DNA from: Spirometra erinaceieuropaei
Taxonomy: Eukaryota; Platyhelminthes; Cestoda; Diphyllobothriidea; Diphyllobothriidae
NCBI GenBank assembly: GCA_902702965.1
Contig: CACRXP010000434.1
Location: 366,371 to 430,370, forward strand
DNA: 64,000 nucleotides
Reading direction: 5' to 3'
Under the pieces are notes generated by a model. The model did not search any database. It was given only the letters and a program-made list of their open reading frames with translations, and was not told the DNA's origin. The translations under genes were made by a program, and so were the position numbers. How positions within the stretch are numbered: the first letter of the stretch is position 1; the number at the start of each line of letters is the position of its first letter. Below are positions 34,701-40,700 of this stretch, piece by piece.

Positions 34701-37700
34701 ACGACGTAGGTTCGTCAAACACCGTAGATAAACAAAAATGAGTGATGATGCCCTGACATGAGAATGGACATGGTGTGAGGGGAGGAGAGGAGAGAAGGGA
34801 ATTGGGTCAGTCTGGGTTACGGCGATACCCCTCCAAGCTTGCGTGCGCCTAAACAGCATGGGACATTAGTCAGTCAGATGGGGGGTGGGGGCGAGTGAAG
34901 TGAGTCACTCACCTCACCGACTCGTACCATGGCAGTGCGAGGTGGATCCGACGGCTTAGACGCCCAGTTGTCGCCCGAAGTAGGACCTTAAATGCAGCCG
35001 TTTGATCCATCACATGGCCGGTGCCCGTCAGCTGTTTCGTAATTGGACACCCCGGTACCTTATTTTCCACTTTTAGCAGCCATTTCGTCTCATGTCCGAC
35101 TGATTGAGTTTGCCAATTGCGTTTGCACACACCCATTGTACTTGCACCCGTAAATCCATGTACAGTAGGTGAGCTAACTCATGAAATGTTCACCGAAATT
35201 CCGAAGTGCGTTTTCGTTTCGAAAAGGTTAATCAAATAGGGTTGTAAAAGTAGTCGCCCTGAAGCATACTTCTATGATAATTTAGTCACCTCGGATGCCG
35301 GGTTTCGAACGAACTTCTTTCCGGAAAAAATGACTACACAAGTAGCATGCATTTTCCCACTGATGTTCGATGCCCTTAAAATTTCAATTATACCTCGTGG
35401 AAAGCACGCATTAAAATATTTATTCTTTGGTTTATTCGGTAGTAAACTACGTCTTCAAATTTTCTACTCGAAGGTAGAGTATAATTCGGTTCTAATAAAG
35501 CTTCCAATTGTGAGATTTTTTAATACCGCGAAATGGTCGTTCATAAAACGTCAAGTCTCTGCATTTACCACTGTGGCTTGTAAAGTTAACAATATGACCC
35601 AAGTCAACTGTTAAATTTTATGAACCCCATATAGTCTCCTTTTAATACCGTGGAGAAATGTATGGATTTCTGTACGCGGCAAATAAACGGCTTATAGTTG
35701 GGAAGCCCTGAATGCACGTGTAACGGCAGGTCGGGTTCAGAATTATTGGGGAATTAGAAAAGTTTTTAAAACCGAAATATACCCTTCCATCGGGTATAAA
35801 CTTGGAAGAAGACGTCATTTTCTAGCGAATGAGTAAGAGAATGAATATGTTAACGCATTGTTTTCATGAAATGTGATGGAGGTTTTTAGAGTCATCGAAA
35901 ATCAACGGACAAATTCATGCAGCATATGTAATCATTTTTACGGAGTGTGGTTTTTGAATGCATCCGGAAATAAGTTTCTTCGAAAGCCGGCATTCTGAGA
36001 TAACCAATAGCGTCCGAGGACGATCCTGTAAAGTGATCATACTAAGCCACGAGCAAGTACGATTTATTTCCTGCGCGAATTTGCAAATTGGGCATCCCTC
36101 GAAATGATAATTTTGGGATTATAAAACAGAGTTTACATCAAACTATTGACGTTGCATGGTTTTACGGGTTCTTTTAAGGAAATTACAAGCTTGCCGCTTA
36201 TGTTCAGAAATAGAATGAGGCGCGGTCAGGTGATATGTAAATGTACGCATTGAAGACTTCCGAATAATAAAGGGCAGTTTGATCATCGCGAGCGCTTATC
36301 TCCATTGTATGTTAAACGGCCCGTTGGACGCAGAACAGTGGCTTGTGCGTGAATTCGCCTATAGTGGAACAGACTTGCAAAGCGCCTGCCACCCTCATCC
36401 CTCTGCGTCCGGTGATAAGACAGGTTCAGGACTGCCGGAGACGGATCTGCTTGCCGCTTGCATTCGCAAATACAGTGCGTGACCTATCTCATGAAATGTT
36501 GGCTGAAATTCTGAAATGCGTTTTCAATTAGGAAGGATTACTTGGTCGCGATTGTGATATTGATTATCATGAGGCATACTCATAACATTTTGGACTCGGC
36601 AGGATGTCGGCTTTTAAATGCACTTCTTCTTAATCTCCTGTAGAAAGCGTGCTCGGTAAAAAGTGACTACTTAAGTAGCATGCATTTTTCCCATTGATTT
36701 TCGATGGTCTCGGAAATTCAAATATATCTCATAGAAACCGCAAACGAAAATATGCTTTCTTTTAGTCACTCAATAGAGAATCACGTTTGCTTTATATTTT
36801 ACACTCGAAGAAGGAGTATGATTATTTTTTGAAAAAAGTTTCTAATTATGAGAATTTTTAAGACCGCGATATGTCCATTCACATAGCATCGTACCTGGCC
36901 GTTTACCACTGCTCCTCATGAAGTGTACAACATGGTCCGCATCCATTACACAATTTTATGGACACTGGATGTTATCTCTTTAATGACATAGAAAAATATG
37001 GGATTTTCTTTACGCGGAACGCATGCTCCTTGTTGAGTGTAATCACTAAGCGCTAATGCAACGAATGATCAGGCTCCAAATTTTTCGGCAATTAGAAATC
37101 TTTTTAAAACCTAATTATACTCCTTACTTAAGTATAAAATATAAAGAAGACGTGATTTTCTATTGATTGACTAAAAGAAAGCATATTTTCGTTTGTGGTT
37201 TCTATAAAATATATCTGAATTTCCAAGACCATCGAAAATCAATGGGAAAATGCACGCTACTTAAGTAGTCATTTTTTACCGAGCACGCTTTCTACAGGAG
37301 ATTGAGAAGAAGTGCATTTAAAAGCCGACATCCTGCCAAGTCCAAAATGCAATAAGAGTATGCCTTAAGATAATCAGTATTACAACCGCGACCAAGTAAT
37401 CCTTACTAATCGAAAACGCATTTCAGAATTTCAGCCAACATTTCATGAGATAGGTCACGCACTGTACGTTGAGGCGTAATGTCAGCGATGCTCTTCAGGA
37501 TAAACACGGGCACGCCTCCAAAACCCCCTTAAAATAAAGTACAGTGCGTGATCGACCTCATGAAATGTTGGCCAAAATTCTGGAACGTGTTTCCGATTAG
37601 GAAGGATTACTTAAGTGAGGTCGTTATGGTGATTATCATGCAGCATAACCCTATAACATTTTGGACTCGCCAGGATGTCGGCTTTTGAATGCGCTTCTTT

Positions 37701-40700
37701 TTGACCTCCTGCAGAAACCATACTGGGTAAAAAATGGCTACTTAATTAGCATGCACTTTTCCTATTGATTTTCGATGGTCTTTTTAATTCAAATCGATTT
37801 TATAGAAAACGTGCACCAAAAGAAGCTTTCTTTTATTCATTTGGTGGAAAATAACATTGCCTTGATGTATTATGCACGAAGAAAGTGTATATTTAGGTTT
37901 TACAAAACGTTCCCAATTCCCGAATAATTTTCGGCCTGATCTTCCATTGCATCGGCGGTTAGCAGTTTCAGTCTAGAAGGTGCATACTTTCCGCGAAAGA
38001 AGAAGGTACCACATAAAGTTCATGAAATTTTGCAATGGATCCGGACTGTGCTGTGCATTTCATGAGGAGCATTGGTAAACGGACATGTGCGGTCTTGCAT
38101 GCATGGACATCACACGGTCTTACAAATCCCATGATTAGAAACTTTTTTAAAACCTAAATATATACTCTCTTCGGGCATAAAATATGAAGACAATGTGATT
38201 TTCTACCAAATGAACAAAATAAAGCATATTTTGTACATTTTTCCGATAAAATATATTTGAATTGATAAGACCTTCGAAAATCAATAGGGAACGTGCATGC
38301 TACATAAGTAGTCATTTTTTTACCGACTGTGGTTTCTGCAGGAGGTCAAAAAGAAGTGCATTCAGAAACCGACATCCTGACGAGTCCGAAATGTTATAGG
38401 GTTATGCTGCATGATAATCCCTATAACGACCTCACTTAAGTAATCCTTCCTAATCGGAAACACATTCCAGAATTTTGGCCAACATTTCATGAGATCGGTC
38501 ACGCACTGTAGACACTTGCAACGTCTGGCACGTTCTGGGCATACTTTTCAGGGCATCAACGGTGGAATCGTTCGTGGAGTTGGCAAACAGAAGATTGGTG
38601 CTGTGGTGTGCTGTGCGTGCATGTATCTCATCGGTGGACCTGCCGGGCTAAGTCTCATGTTTCTTACACCACTTGGAGTCAGCGGTACGTTTTCAGCATG
38701 CGATTCTTTCATTGAAATGTTCTTGCATTCTCTTAAACGATGCACGTTTCATCTCACAGAAACCGGCGGGAATACATCTACCTAACAATTTGGTGTATAC
38801 ATCTCCTGGCAGCAGCAAAATTCAGAGTTTTAAAACCCTTTCTGCTTCCAAGACTGCAGGTCCTCCAGTTTTCATAATAGGCTCATTTTGTAGTTGCTGC
38901 ACACACCAAACCATGAACAGTTGTCTTAGGTAGATCTTCTAACTGCCAGTTGTTATAAGCTAGTTGAAAGTAGAACAGGATCTGATTAGAATTTTACCTC
39001 ATTTGCGATGTTAGCAAGCAACATATTTCTTCCACAGGATTCTGGTGGGGTCTTTCGATGGGCTCATTCGTTCAGTCAATTGTTTATACTACTCTCTGCG
39101 CGCGCATTGATTGGGCCAAGGAATGCGAGAGGGTAAGTGAACCGATTTCTGCAGTTTTTCCACATCGAAGTTGACAGACTGCTTTCTTTAGAGGACAAAA
39201 ATTAAGGTTCCAAGACCTGAGCTACGAGGCCCCGCCGGACGACGCGAGTGGTTAGAGCGTTGGCTGCGCTTAAGCCTTCCCCTTACTGCGTGGGTTCGAA
39301 TCCCACCGAGGCGCCGAGTTTTTCACAGTTGGGTCAATATGAATTATTCAAAATCTGCCAAAATATCAATGAATTACGCGAGCCTGGTAGTCATCTGGTG
39401 AATTCTAGGTGAATTACTAAGGAAATCCTGCTTGGGCGGTCAACTTACTGTATCCGATTTGGTGGATTCCAGCCGTTGCAGTAGGTTGGGCGGGTAACTT
39501 GACCCAAATGTAATTAAACTCGCGTCGTCCGGCGGGGCCTCGTAGCTCAAGTGGTTAGAGCGTTGGCTGCGCTAAAGCCTTCCCCTTACTGCGTGGGTTC
39601 GAATCCCACCGAGGCGCCGAGTTTTTCGCAGTTGGATCAATATGAATTATCACAAATAAGGTTCCAAAACTTGTTGCAGACTATGGGAACATTCATATCG
39701 CCAACAGACGTAATCCATGCATCCCGAGATCGAAGCGATCAGTTCAACTGAAAGTAAAAATAATTAAAGATTTTTTCATAGATATTTTGGCAGATTTTGA
39801 ATAACTCATATTGACCCAACTGTGAAAAACTCGGCGCCTCGGTGGGATTCGAACCCACGCAGTAAGGGGAAAGCTTTAGTACAGCCAACGCTCTAACCAC
39901 TTGAGCTACGAGGCCCCGCCGGACGACGCGAGTTTAATCACACTTGGGTCAAGTTACCCGCCCAACCTACTGCAACGCCTGGAATCCACCAAATCTGATA
40001 CAGTAAGTTAACTGTCCAGGTAGGATTTCCTAAGTGATTCACCCAGACTCCACCAGATGACTACTAGCCTCTCGTAATTCACCGAGGCGCGGGGTTTTTC
40101 ACATGTTGGATCAATATGAATTATTCAAAATCTGCCAAAACATCTATGAATTACGTAAGCCTGGTAGTCATCTGGTGAATTCTAGGTGAATTACTAAGGA
40201 AATCCTGCTTGGGCGGTCAACTTACTGTATCCGATTTGGTGGATTCCAGGCGTGGCAGTAGGTTGGGCGGGTAACTTGACCCAAATGTGATTAAACTCGC
40301 GTCGTCCGGTGGGGCCTCGTAGCTCAAGTGGTTAGAGCGTTGGCTGTACTAAAGCCTTCTCCTTACTTTCATGGGTCCGAATCCCACCGAGGCGCCGAGA
40401 TTTTCACGGTTGGGTCAATACGATATGTGTTTGTTCATTGTTATACTTAACCTTCATGTTTAGGGTAATAGACATTGCCTTTGAAGGCCCTATCGAAAAC
40501 GGTACAGACAAGTATTAACATCAAAATAAACATGCTACTGTGATGTTTTAAGCAACACCTTAACCTACTATGAATTGTTGGGAGTAGGAACTGGAACCCA
40601 GACACCATCAGTAAGGGCCCAAAACAAGGTAAGAGCGCTCAACGAAACTGACTTGAAGATTCGCACTGCCTGTGTTTGCCCGAAAACCTTCAGTCGCCAG

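Noticed and set aside
39534..39618. A working tRNA-Ser gene
   Set aside because: The fold is good, but position 33 is C, the acceptor has a mismatch, and identical heads occur as parts of SINE units.
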